The position numbers and the translations under genes were made by a program. The notes under the pieces are model-generated. The model searched no databases, was not told where the DNA came from, and saw nothing but the letters and a program-made list of their open reading frames with translations. A stretch of DNA of 64,000 nt, taken from assembly GCA_946402275.1 (NCBI GenBank), contig CAMIVY010000011.1, positions 31,240 to 95,239 on the forward strand, written 5' to 3'. Below, one piece after another: positions 1 to 8,150 of the stretch. The stretch's first letter is position 1, and every line of letters starts with the position of its first letter. The stretch comes from an uncultured Prevotella sp. (GTDB taxonomy: Bacteria; Bacteroidota; Bacteroidia; Bacteroidales; Bacteroidaceae).

Positions 1-824
1 TAAATAGCATTATTGTAGTTGGTACGATAAAGCTGCTCATAGTACTGTGCAGTATTCTCAATCACATCCATTGTGGTAAACTCACGAGAGTTTGAACCCC
101 AACTAGCTTCAAATGTCACCTTAGCCTCTGTGTTGGTACGACCACGCTTAGTGGTAATCATAACAACACCGTTAGCACCACGGGCACCATAAAGTGAAGC
201 AGCGGCAGCATCCTTCAAAACAGAAATCTGCTCAATGTCCTGTGGGTCGATAGCAGAAATATCACCATCATAAGGCATACCATCCAACACATACAATGGA
301 GACATACTAGCATTGATTGATCCATAACCACGAATGCGAAGAGTAGAAGAAGTACCGGGCTGACCTGTTGAAGAGGTAGCTGTTACACCTGCAATGTTAC
401 CTGCCAATGCATTTGTAATGTTAGATACCTGGCGAACTTCAATCTTACTAGCATCAATAGCAGATGCAGCACCAGTGAACTGTGACTTCTTGGCAGTACC
501 ATAAGCCACAACAATCACCTCATCGAGGGCTTTCTGATCGCTAGTCAGCATGATACGCATGTTGGGACGAGCCGTAATTTCAATTGGCTCCATACCTACG
601 TAAGTGATACGCAAGGTATTCTTACCTGCAGGACATGTCAGTGAGAAGCGACCGTCTGCATCTGTTACAGTACCTACCTGTGTTCCCACCACCAATACAG
701 AAGCACCAATAACGGGCTGTCCGTCGTCCTGTGAGGTCACGGTACCATTAACTTTTGTCTGGGCCAATGCTGTTCCTACCATGAGGAAGAGCGCGGCCAA
801 AAACATCATTAGTCTTTTTTCCAT
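1..824 (-). CDS. SusC-like TonB-dependent receptor, 5' part (runs off window start)
   Basis: Outer-membrane SusC-family porin that would import oligosaccharides or peptides with a SusD partner. Only the first ~274 residues are in the window. They show a signal peptide (MEKRLMMFLAALFLMVGTAL), a carboxypeptidase-D-like domain (~residues 22-95), the linker DEVIVVAYGTAKK that precedes SusC plugs, and a plug domain with SPLYVLDG and GARGANGVVMITTKRG. The first ~110 residues are nearly identical to those of the right-hand susC at 2229, and the proteins then diverge. The start ATG is at 824-822, downstream of a left-facing promoter (923-954) and a 21-bp dyad element. It is divergent from the recombinase at 1157. 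The partner susD must lie outside the window. The family call is certain; the substrate is unknown. Confidence 0.95.
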   Translation of the reverse strand, partial: MEKRLMMFLAALFLMVGTALAQTKVNGTVTSQDDGQPVIGASVLVVGTQVGTVTDADGRFSLTCPAGKNTLRITYVGMEPIEITARPNMRIMLTSDQKALDEVIVVAYGTAKKSQFTGAASAIDASKIEVRQVSNITNALAGNIAGVTATSSTGQPGTSSTLRIRGYGSINASMSPLYVLDGMPYDGDISAIDPQDIEQISVLKDAAAASLYGARGANGVVMITTKRGRTNTEAKVTFEASWGSNSREFTTMDVIENTAQYYEQLYRTNYNNAI

Positions 825-843
825 AAACACTCTCTTGTTATTA
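737..843. repeat. 107-bp perfect inverted repeat, left copy
   Basis: The reverse complement of 737-843 equals 2210-2316 over 107 bases by direct reading. It covers the last bases of the leader, the start codon, the signal peptide and the first residues of the mature protein of both divergent susC genes. Identity breaks at 736 / 2317 and becomes patchy further in. Perfect nucleotide identity, including synonymous positions, implies recent exchange or recombination between the two ends. Confidence 0.9.
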
Positions 844-873
844 AATTAATATATAATTGTCACTCTATGTTTT

Positions 874-894
874 ATAACCTCCTTCCCGGAGGTG
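874..894. repeat. 21-bp inverted repeat with internal dyad, left copy (candidate recombination site)
   Basis: On the minus strand this reads as the same 21-mer found at 2150-2170 on the plus strand. The core is acctcc-gggaa-ggaggt, a 6-bp dyad around a 5-bp centre. It lies in the 5' leader of the left susC, 50 bp from its ATG and just downstream of the left-facing promoter. Its mirrored position at both ends of the recombinase segment makes it the best candidate crossover site. An RNA leader hairpin is the alternative. Confidence 0.65.
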
Positions 895-922
895 CATAGT
901 TCCAGTAAGGAAAATTTTCGTG

Positions 923-954
923 CAAAGGTAATGCTTTCATTTGTAAACAACAAA
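923..954 (-). promoter_or_regulatory. Bacteroidota promoter facing the left susC
   Basis: On the minus strand a TTTG (954-951) is followed after 20 bp by TACCTTTG (930-923), matching the TTTG-N19/20-TAnnTTTG consensus. It lies inside the two 21-bp inverted repeats, so inversion of 895-2149 would place it at about 2090-2121 facing the right susC. No comparable element is seen directly upstream of the right susC in the present orientation. The rest of 825-1156 is AT-rich and carries only a weak candidate box for the recombinase (TACATTTA, 1072-1079). Confidence 0.75.
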
Positions 955-1156
955 TAAAAATTATAAAAAATGCACATTTTTACTCAATTATTTAACATTA
1001 TCCCCTTTTTTTGTGCAAAATAATGCGAAAATGTTGCAAAAAAGTTGCATTCCGTTAAAAACTGAAACATATACATTTAGTACTCTCTTTCGTTATAATA
1101 AATATAATGTACGCGCGAGAAGAATTATCATTATTAAAATTTAAAAAGAAGTAATT

Positions 1157-2122
1157 ATGATAAGAGTCGTATTCAATTTCAGTATCCGCATTTATCATGA
1201 AGGGCAGAAAAAAGAAAAGAAGCGGAAACACAGAGGGCCTAAATTTTTGGATATAGTGGACAATACTATCAAGACGCTCTTAGCCACACGAGGGAAGAGT
1301 ACTATAGACAATTATCGTACAGCCATTGCCTCATTTGTCCGATATGCAGGAAGCAATGTTTCAGTTGGGGACATCAGCAAGCAGATGGTTGAAGGCTGGC
1401 AATTGTGGTTGAAGGAACAAGGTGTGAAATTGAACACTATTTCCTGCTATATGCGTTCTCTACGCTCTATCATTAACCTTTCTGACATGCCTTCCATTGT
1501 ATCAAATGCATTCAATACAGTATTTACGGGCAATCTTAAGACGGACAAACGCTCAATGTCCACCAGCGATTTACAGAAACTACGTACGATACAGCTGCCA
1601 AAGGGCTCCTCTCTCTGCTTTGCCCGCGATTTGTTTCTTTTCTGTGTTTATGCCCTCGGTATGCCCTTCGTTGATGTGGCTTTCCTGCGAAAGAAGCAGA
1701 TAGTTAATGGATATATTGAGTATCAGCGTCACAAAACAAGACAACCCATAAGGGTTAAAATAGAACCGCAGATGCAACGCATTATCAAACGTTACAGTCT
1801 TCCTGACAGTGCTTACGTATTCCCTGTCTTAACAACAGGTTCCATGAAAGAGTATGAAACAGCCCGCAATCGATATAACCGTCACTTGCGACAAATATCA
1901 AAGATTGCAGGTCTTCGTCGTTCACTCACCTCATATGTTGCCCGACATTCATGGGCAAGTATGGCTTACAGCAATAACGTTGATCTGGCAGTCATCTCGA
2001 AAGCATTGGGGCATTCCAATACGGAGACGACTATGGTTTATATTCGTGAGATTGACGACAATAGAATTGACATGGCCAACCATAAGCTATTAGGAACCAT
2101 TACGAAAGCCACATATCATTAG
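1157..2122 (+). CDS. Tyrosine recombinase, probable DNA invertase of the susC switch
   Basis: Site-specific recombinase of the Bacteroidota tyrosine family, 321 residues. It has an N-terminal SAM-like DNA-binding domain (~residues 30-120) and a catalytic domain (~130-310). Visible catalytic positions are Lys193 in RHKTRQ, Arg263 in SYVARHSW, His286 in ALGHSN and nucleophile Tyr295 in TTMVYI. The position expected for the first catalytic Arg, just before GMPFVD, appears to be Leu167 (ALGMPF); I could not confirm this by alignment. The gene lies inside the 21-bp inverted repeats, between two divergent susC genes, with no other phage or mobile genes. That context argues for a dedicated inversion enzyme rather than a prophage integrase. 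Confidence 0.85.
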   Translation: MIRVVFNFSIRIYHEGQKKEKKRKHRGPKFLDIVDNTIKTLLATRGKSTIDNYRTAIASFVRYAGSNVSVGDISKQMVEGWQLWLKEQGVKLNTISCYMRSLRSIINLSDMPSIVSNAFNTVFTGNLKTDKRSMSTSDLQKLRTIQLPKGSSLCFARDLFLFCVYALGMPFVDVAFLRKKQIVNGYIEYQRHKTRQPIRVKIEPQMQRIIKRYSLPDSAYVFPVLTTGSMKEYETARNRYNRHLRQISKIAGLRRSLTSYVARHSWASMAYSNNVDLAVISKALGHSNTETTMVYIREIDDNRIDMANHKLLGTITKATYH

Positions 2123-2149
2123 AACAAATATCGCCTCTCCATAAACGCC

Positions 2150-2170
2150 CACCTCCGGGAAGGAGGTTAT
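2150..2170. repeat. 21-bp inverted repeat with internal dyad, right copy (candidate recombination site)
   Basis: Plus-strand copy of the element at 874-894, lying between the recombinase stop and the right susC start (59 bp from 2170 to the ATG). With its partner it bounds a 1,255-bp segment (895-2149) that holds the recombinase and the left-facing promoter. Confidence 0.65.
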
Positions 2171-2209
2171 CAGACATAAAGTGGCAATTATATATTTTTA
2201 ATGTATTTA

Positions 2210-2316
2210 TAATAACAAGAGAGTGTTTATGGAAAAAAGACTAATGATGTTTTTGGCCGCGCTCTTCCTCATGGTAGGAACAGCATTGGCCCAGACAAAA
2301 GTTAATGGTACCGTGA
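2210..2316. repeat. 107-bp perfect inverted repeat, right copy
   Basis: Mirror copy of 737-843, spanning the leader end, ATG (2229) and signal peptide codons of the right susC. It could act as a homologous recombination substrate for the same inversion, or record a past exchange. Confidence 0.9.
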
Positions 2317-5300
2317 TCTCACAGGATGACAATCAACCTGTCATCGGCGCGTCTGTTCTTGTTGTGGGAACACAAATAGGTACTGTTACTGACGTAGAAG
2401 GTCGCTTCTCGCTGACTGTTCCAGAAGGCAAGAAGACCTTGCGTATCACTTATGTAGGTATGGAACCTATCGAGGTGAGTGCTCGTCCAAACATGCGTAT
2501 CATGTTGACTAGTGATCAGACTGCCCTCGACGAGGTGATTGTTGTGGCTTATGGTACGGCCAAGCGTTCGGCATTCACTGGTTCTGCCTCTGAAATCAAA
2601 TCGGCTGAGATTACGAACCACGTTTCTTCTACAGCCACTAGTGCACTAGTAGGTTCTGTTGCTGGTGTTCAGGCTACATCATCATCAGGTGCACCAGGCA
2701 GTGCGCCCGAAATTACAATTCGTGGTATTGGTTCTTATCTGGCATCTTCTTCTCCTTTGTATATTATTGATGGTGTGCCTATGGAACAGAGCGTTTCTAC
2801 GGTTAACCCACAAGATATCGAATCAATATCTGTATTGAAAGATGCTTCAGCTTCTGCAATTTATGGTAATCGTGGTGCAAATGGTGTTGTGATTATTACC
2901 ACCAAAAAAGCCAAGGGTGCTGCTAAAGATGCTGAGGTGAAGTTTGATGCCAAGTGGGGTGGCAATTCTCGTCTCCTGCCTCGCTATGATGTGATTACTG
3001 ATCCCGGTCAGTATTATGAAACACAATATCGCGCTATGTTCAATAGCGTTGCTTATAATGGTGGTACAGCTGCTGACGCATATGCTTTCGCTGACGCTAA
3101 CCTGTTTAACGAAAACAATGGCGGTTTGGGTTATCAAGTATTTACTGTACCCGATGGTGAGAAATTAATTGGTACAAACTTCAAGTTAAATCCTCATGCT
3201 AAGCTTGGATACAACGATGGTACTTTTACATATATGCCAGACAACTGGTATGATGAGACCATTCACAGTGCTTTCCGTCAGGAGTACAATGTCAGTGTAA
3301 GTGGTAATACTGGTCGCTTGAGTTATTTTGCAAGTGGTAGTTATCTGAATGACGGAGGACAGGTAGAGAAATCAAAGTTTGAACGTTATACAGCCCGTAC
3401 TAATGTGGAGTATCAAGCAAAGTCTTGGTTGAAGTTAGTAACCAATATGGCATTTACTCACCGCATCAGCCAGACCCCATCATACGGTTCTACCTATGGC
3501 AGTTCCACTAATATGTTCTACTATGCGAACTCCATGGGTGCTATTTACCCATTGTATGTTCGTGATAATGAAGGAAATATCATGTACGAAGCTGGTCGCA
3601 CCGTTTATGATGCCAACCAGACAGGTTTCAGACGTCCTAATTTCATGGGTAATGCAGTACGTGACAATGCCAACAATGACTATCAGTACTATGGAGATAT
3701 TTTTACTGGTCAGTGGGGTGCGGTTATCACACCAATTGATGGGTTGAATATCACCGCCAATATCAGTGCAAACAGCCTCAACTATCGTTATCGTTATCTC
3801 TATAGCCGTTTTGGTAGTGGATCAAGTACTGATGGCATATCCAGTGTGGAATCTGATCGCACGTTTACTAGCAACCAGCAGTATTTGGCCAGTTATACGC
3901 GCACTATTGCCGATAAGCATAATTTCAGTATTTTGGCAGGTTATGAGCAGTACAATGTAAAAGACCAAGTTCTCTCTGCTTCAAATACCCATCTTTACGA
4001 CCCGTTTATTGGTGAAATCGATAATGCTGTAGGTCCTAACGAAGACATGTCTATGTCGTCATATACGGACACTTATATGACGGAGGGTTTCTTGGCTCGT
4101 TTGAACTACGACTACGATGATCGTTATTTTTTGAATGGTTCTATTCGTCGTGATGCTTCTTCTAAATTCGCTCCTGGTCATCGTTGGGGTACCTTCTGGT
4201 CAATTGGCGCTGCTTGGCAAATTAACAAAGAGAAATTCATGGAGGATGTAAAGTGGGTTGACCTGTTAAAACTGAAGGTGTCATATGGCCAAAATGGTAA
4301 TGATCAGGGCATGGGCTACCACGCATATTCAGACCGTTATAGAGCAACTTATAATAAGGATTCCAAGACATACTCTTTGACCATGAGTTCAAAAGGTAAT
4401 GATGACTTGACATGGGAAACCAAGAAATCATGGAATGTTGGTATTGACTTCTCACTGTTCAAATACCGTCTGAATGGTACTATCGAATTCTATTCAAGTA
4501 CTACAAGCGACCTGTTGTGGTCAAAGACAGTACCTTTGTCGTCTGGTCTGATGGTTTCTAGTTATCCAGCAAACATCGGTAGTCTGCGCAACACGGGTAT
4601 TGATATCACATTGAACGGAACTGTTATTAAAACTAAGGATATTGAGTGGGGACTGAATTTTGTGATGTCACACAACAAGAACAAGTTTACCGAATTAGAT
4701 GAAGCAATTCAGGAAACAGGTCTTCGTTACTCTAACCAAATTATCCGTTTGGATGGTTCAAGTTATCAGGCATATATGGTTAAGTATGCAGGTGTTGATC
4801 CTTCTAATGGTCGTGCTCAGTTCTGGAAAGCATATACATGGGATCCCTCAGAGGAAAATATGGCAAAGCCAGAAAGTGAGCGTACACTTGTGGCCATGAC
4901 TAACACATATGGTGCTGGTCCAATTGTCAAGGAAGAGTTGACTTACGATGTCACTGAGGCTTCGAAGTACGATGTAGGCGATGTACTGCCTACAGTACAA
5001 GGCGGCTTTGGTACAACCTTGAATGCTTATGGTTTTGACTTAAGTGCACAGTTCTCGTTCCAACTTGGCGGTAAATTCTATGATGGTGCTTATCAGCAGT
5101 TGATGCATAATGGTCAACAAGTTGGTCATGCAATGCACAAGGATCTTCTGAATGCATGGAGTCCTGAAAATACAACTTCAGACATTCCTCGTCTCAGTAC
5201 TGCTGCCATCGATGACCCAGGTGTCAAATCACAGACAGCACAGGATCGTTTCCTGACTAGTTCTAACTATCTCTGTCTGAATAACTTGACACTCGGTTAT

Positions 5301-5510
5301 ACTCTGCCAAAGAAATGGTCACAGGCACTTACAATGAAGAGCGTTCGTGTATATTTTTCTGGCGAGAATCTTTTCCTGTTGACTAAACGTCAGGGTATGG
5401 ATCCACGTTACAATCATGGTATTGGTTCTATGACATCTGGTGGTGGTCTTGCTTCAGGTAGTTATTCAGCTATGCGTTCTATCACTGGTGGTGTGACTGT
5501 AACCTTCTAA
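2229..5510 (+). CDS. SusC-like TonB-dependent outer-membrane receptor
   Basis: Full-length SusC-family transporter, about 1,093 residues. It has a signal peptide ending near ALAQ, a carboxypeptidase-D-like domain (~22-95), a plug with YIIDGVP and GNRGANGVVIITTKK (~115-235), and a 22-strand barrel ending in SITGGVTVTF with a terminal aromatic residue. ATG 2229 is preferred over an upstream GTG because it matches the start of the left paralogue within the shared inverted repeat. The gene leads a cluster with susD (39 bp downstream), a lipoprotein and a C10 peptidase, which suggests peptide or glycoprotein uptake, although no substrate can be read from the sequence. I see no promoter of its own between the recombinase and the gene. 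Confidence 0.96.
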   Translation: MEKRLMMFLAALFLMVGTALAQTKVNGTVISQDDNQPVIGASVLVVGTQIGTVTDVEGRFSLTVPEGKKTLRITYVGMEPIEVSARPNMRIMLTSDQTALDEVIVVAYGTAKRSAFTGSASEIKSAEITNHVSSTATSALVGSVAGVQATSSSGAPGSAPEITIRGIGSYLASSSPLYIIDGVPMEQSVSTVNPQDIESISVLKDASASAIYGNRGANGVVIITTKKAKGAAKDAEVKFDAKWGGNSRLLPRYDVITDPGQYYETQYRAMFNSVAYNGGTAADAYAFADANLFNENNGGLGYQVFTVPDGEKLIGTNFKLNPHAKLGYNDGTFTYMPDNWYDETIHSAFRQEYNVSVSGNTGRLSYFASGSYLNDGGQVEKSKFERYTARTNVEYQAKSWLKLVTNMAFTHRISQTPSYGSTYGSSTNMFYYANSMGAIYPLYVRDNEGNIMYEAGRTVYDANQTGFRRPNFMGNAVRDNANNDYQYYGDIFTGQWGAVITPIDGLNITANISANSLNYRYRYLYSRFGSGSSTDGISSVESDRTFTSNQQYLASYTRTIADKHNFSILAGYEQYNVKDQVLSASNTHLYDPFIGEIDNAVGPNEDMSMSSYTDTYMTEGFLARLNYDYDDRYFLNGSIRRDASSKFAPGHRWGTFWSIGAAWQINKEKFMEDVKWVDLLKLKVSYGQNGNDQGMGYHAYSDRYRATYNKDSKTYSLTMSSKGNDDLTWETKKSWNVGIDFSLFKYRLNGTIEFYSSTTSDLLWSKTVPLSSGLMVSSYPANIGSLRNTGIDITLNGTVIKTKDIEWGLNFVMSHNKNKFTELDEAIQETGLRYSNQIIRLDGSSYQAYMVKYAGVDPSNGRAQFWKAYTWDPSEENMAKPESERTLVAMTNTYGAGPIVKEELTYDVTEASKYDVGDVLPTVQGGFGTTLNAYGFDLSAQFSFQLGGKFYDGAYQQLMHNGQQVGHAMHKDLLNAWSPENTTSDIPRLSTAAIDDPGVKSQTAQDRFLTSSNYLCLNNLTLGYTLPKKWSQALTMKSVRVYFSGENLFLLTKRQGMDPRYNHGIGSMTSGGGLASGSYSAMRSITGGVTVTF

Positions 5511-5549
5511 GAGTGCATTTAAACGAAAAAGACTAAATATTAAAGAAAT

Positions 5550-7205
5550 ATGAAAATATATAAGATTTCCCTTTTTATGCTTGGTGTGACCATGTTGACA
5601 ACAGCATGTAACGACATCGACAAACAGAATCCCGAAAGAGGAACACTTACCAAGGATCAAGTTCAGGCTACGAACGAGGCAATACCTGAACGTATGCAGG
5701 CAACCTTCTCTGGCATGTTCTCAATGATGGGACGTCCTCACGGCACATGGCCTACGGGTGGAAACGCAAACCGTGCTGACGACTTTGGATTTATTATGTC
5801 TGCATTATCACTAGACCTAGAAGGTGCAGATATGCATATTCCTGATGTTGGTTATAACTGGTTTTCTACTTGTGGTGAGTATAGTAGCCGTAATGCAAAC
5901 TATGCCAATCCATATATCCGTTATGTGACTCCTTATCGACAGATTGGAATCTGTAATGAAATTATAGCGTCTTATGCAGCTGATACACAGGATCCTGATG
6001 CAATCAACCAGATAGCTCAAGCTCGCGCCATGCGTGCTTTTGACTACATGGCATTGGCTCCCTACTTTCAGTTTACTTATGCGCAAGCTAAGGATTCCCC
6101 CTGTATTCCTATCTTGAAAGATGGTGTTGACTATGCCAATAATCCCCGTGCTACAGTAGAGGAAGTGTGGAATTACATCTTGGATGATCTCAACTATGCA
6201 GTTGAGCACCTTACAGCAGAGCGTACCACCAAAGATAAAATCAATCAAAATGTAGCTTATGGATTACGTGCTCGTGCAAATTTGGTAATGCAGAATTGGA
6301 GTGCTGCAGTTTCTGATGCTGAAAAAGCAATGGAAGGATATACACCTGCTACGATTAGTGAGGTAAGCAAACCTGCCTTTGTTGATATTAATGAACACAA
6401 CTGGATATGGGGTATTAATATTACAACAGAGTTGCAGGCTCTTGGTGCATATTGTACGTCTTCTTCATGGGTTTGTGCTTTTAGCGGTGATAGCTATGCA
6501 GCAGCTACTCAGTGCACCCCTATGATTAATGTGCTACTCTATGATAAGATTCCTGAAACAGACGTACGTAAGGGATGGTGGCTTGACGAGAACTTGCATT
6601 CACCAAACTGGGCCGATCTCTCTTGGACAGATCCGAAAACAGGTGTTACTGCTGTTGGTGACCAACTTGGCGAGTTCTATATTGAAGACGTTAAAGAACC
6701 ATATCTTCCATATACCAATATCAAATTTGGTATGAAGAGTGGTGTTGGTTCAACCATTAACAATAATGACTGGCCTTTGATGCGTGTAGAAGAAATGATC
6801 CTCATTAAGGCTGAGGCTTTGGCAAAAGGCGGTAACGAGGCTCAAGGTCGTCAGGTGCTGGAAGATTTTGTAAAGAAATATCGTGATCCTTCCTATTCTT
6901 CTACTGCCAGTGGTCGTTCTTTCGAGAATGAAGTGTGGTTTCAGCGTCGTGTAGAGTTGTGGGGTGAAGGTTTCTTCATGTTTGATGCCCGTCGTTTGAG
7001 CAAGCCTATTGTTCGCTTCCAGGCTTCTAAGGCTTCGAATCTTTCGGATGCTTTCATTTTTAATATATCTTCTGATGACCAATGGCTTAACATGCGCTTC
7101 CCTCAGACTGAGATAGACAACAACTTTGGTATTATCGATAACACAGGCAGTCAGATACCATCAGCTGGACAAAATCCAAATCTGCGCGATGGCGTTACTG
7201 ACTAA
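5550..7205 (+). CDS. SusD-like surface lipoprotein
   Basis: Surface ligand-binding partner of the preceding SusC, 551 residues. It has a lipoprotein signal peptide with Cys at MLTTACND, TPR-like helices typical of SusD (AQARAMRAFDYMALAPYFQ, ~150-170) and the C-terminal region LMRVEEMILIKAEALAKGG. The motif VWFQRRVELWGEGFFMFDARR matches the SusD/RagB family end domain. Spacing of 39 bp after susC and 31 bp before the next lipoprotein indicates one operon. Confidence 0.95.
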   Translation: MKIYKISLFMLGVTMLTTACNDIDKQNPERGTLTKDQVQATNEAIPERMQATFSGMFSMMGRPHGTWPTGGNANRADDFGFIMSALSLDLEGADMHIPDVGYNWFSTCGEYSSRNANYANPYIRYVTPYRQIGICNEIIASYAADTQDPDAINQIAQARAMRAFDYMALAPYFQFTYAQAKDSPCIPILKDGVDYANNPRATVEEVWNYILDDLNYAVEHLTAERTTKDKINQNVAYGLRARANLVMQNWSAAVSDAEKAMEGYTPATISEVSKPAFVDINEHNWIWGINITTELQALGAYCTSSSWVCAFSGDSYAAATQCTPMINVLLYDKIPETDVRKGWWLDENLHSPNWADLSWTDPKTGVTAVGDQLGEFYIEDVKEPYLPYTNIKFGMKSGVGSTINNNDWPLMRVEEMILIKAEALAKGGNEAQGRQVLEDFVKKYRDPSYSSTASGRSFENEVWFQRRVELWGEGFFMFDARRLSKPIVRFQASKASNLSDAFIFNISSDDQWLNMRFPQTEIDNNFGIIDNTGSQIPSAGQNPNLRDGVTD

Positions 7206-7236
7206 ATAAACTTAACATAATAAGAATATAGATAAT

Positions 7237-8073
7237 ATGAAAAATAAAAAATTATTCTTAATGACATGTATCGCCTCACTGAGTCTAGGTTTGACATCAT
7301 GCAGTGATGATAACAACTACTCTGCTGGTCCTGAGGCGGGTAAGGATGTTGTAACCTTCGACAATGAGGAAAATGTTGTTCTCGGTATCGATGAGACAGA
7401 CTTTACAGTAACTGTAACACGTTCTGATGGTGCAAGTGCTTTGACCGTGCCCATACAGGTTGTTTCTGCTCCTCCTACAACGACTGTTCCTGAGTCAGTG
7501 TCATTTGCAGCAGGTGAGACATCTAAGGAAATTACTGTTAGTGTTGGTGATGGGATCTTGCCATTCACAAAGTATTTACTTGTTCTCTCTATTCCTATCG
7601 AGTATGCGGGAAACACCTACAAGGCAGATCCTGACACATATCCTCGCTACAATGTGAGCGTTCTCCGTGAAGATTATAAGCCTTGGGCTAAGTGTACCTA
7701 TGCTGCAGGTGCATTCTATAATCCCTTCCCAATGGAGATTGAATATTCTGAATTGTTGGATCTTTATCGTTTGCCAGATTTGTTCAGCGATGGTGTTTCT
7801 TGGTTCTTTAAGTGGGATGGTACAAGCGGTGATGATCAGCTTTTCTACATCGCTGATGAAAATGGTAATCCTATTTCGAAGTTCTTCTCGGGAATTGTTC
7901 ATCCTTCCTATGGTAATGTAACTGCAAATATCTTGACAAAAGAAGAAGCAGGTTATCTAGGTTACTATGAATTCGAAACTGGCCCTGAATTTGTATTCGG
8001 TTGTGAATATACCGTTAGTGCAGGATCATTTGGCGCAAAGATAGTTGAAATTTACGATATAGTTAAGTATTAA
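7237..8073 (+). CDS. Surface lipoprotein with Calx-beta-like domain, SusCD-linked
   Basis: 278-residue predicted lipoprotein (signal peptide ending LGLTSCSDD). Residues ~35-120 resemble a Calx-beta or related Ig-like fold (TFTVTV, VSFAAGETSKEITVSV). The remainder is a beta-rich domain I do not recognise. As the third gene of the susCD operon it is probably a surface glycan- or peptide-binding auxiliary protein (SusE/F-like position). Function is inferred from position only. A strong terminator follows. Confidence 0.75.
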   Translation: MKNKKLFLMTCIASLSLGLTSCSDDNNYSAGPEAGKDVVTFDNEENVVLGIDETDFTVTVTRSDGASALTVPIQVVSAPPTTTVPESVSFAAGETSKEITVSVGDGILPFTKYLLVLSIPIEYAGNTYKADPDTYPRYNVSVLREDYKPWAKCTYAAGAFYNPFPMEIEYSELLDLYRLPDLFSDGVSWFFKWDGTSGDDQLFYIADENGNPISKFFSGIVHPSYGNVTANILTKEEAGYLGYYEFETGPEFVFGCEYTVSAGSFGAKIVEIYDIVKY

Positions 8074-8086
8074 GATTTAGTAAAAT

Positions 8087-8131
8087 AAAAAACGGACGTG
8101 TTTCTGCCATAAACAGAACACGCCCGTTTTT
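8087..8131 (+). terminator. Intrinsic terminator after the susCD operon
   Basis: Arms aaaaacgg (8087-8094) and ccgttttt (8124-8131), extended inward by cgtgttt/aacacg and ctg/cag pairs, with the T run in the 3' arm. Confidence 0.85.
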
Positions 8132-8150
8132 ACATTTAAACCTAATAAAT

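Noticed and set aside
1157..2122. Prophage or integrative element integrase
   Set aside because: No other phage, conjugation or excision genes are nearby, and the gene is tightly framed by inverted repeats and divergent susC genes.
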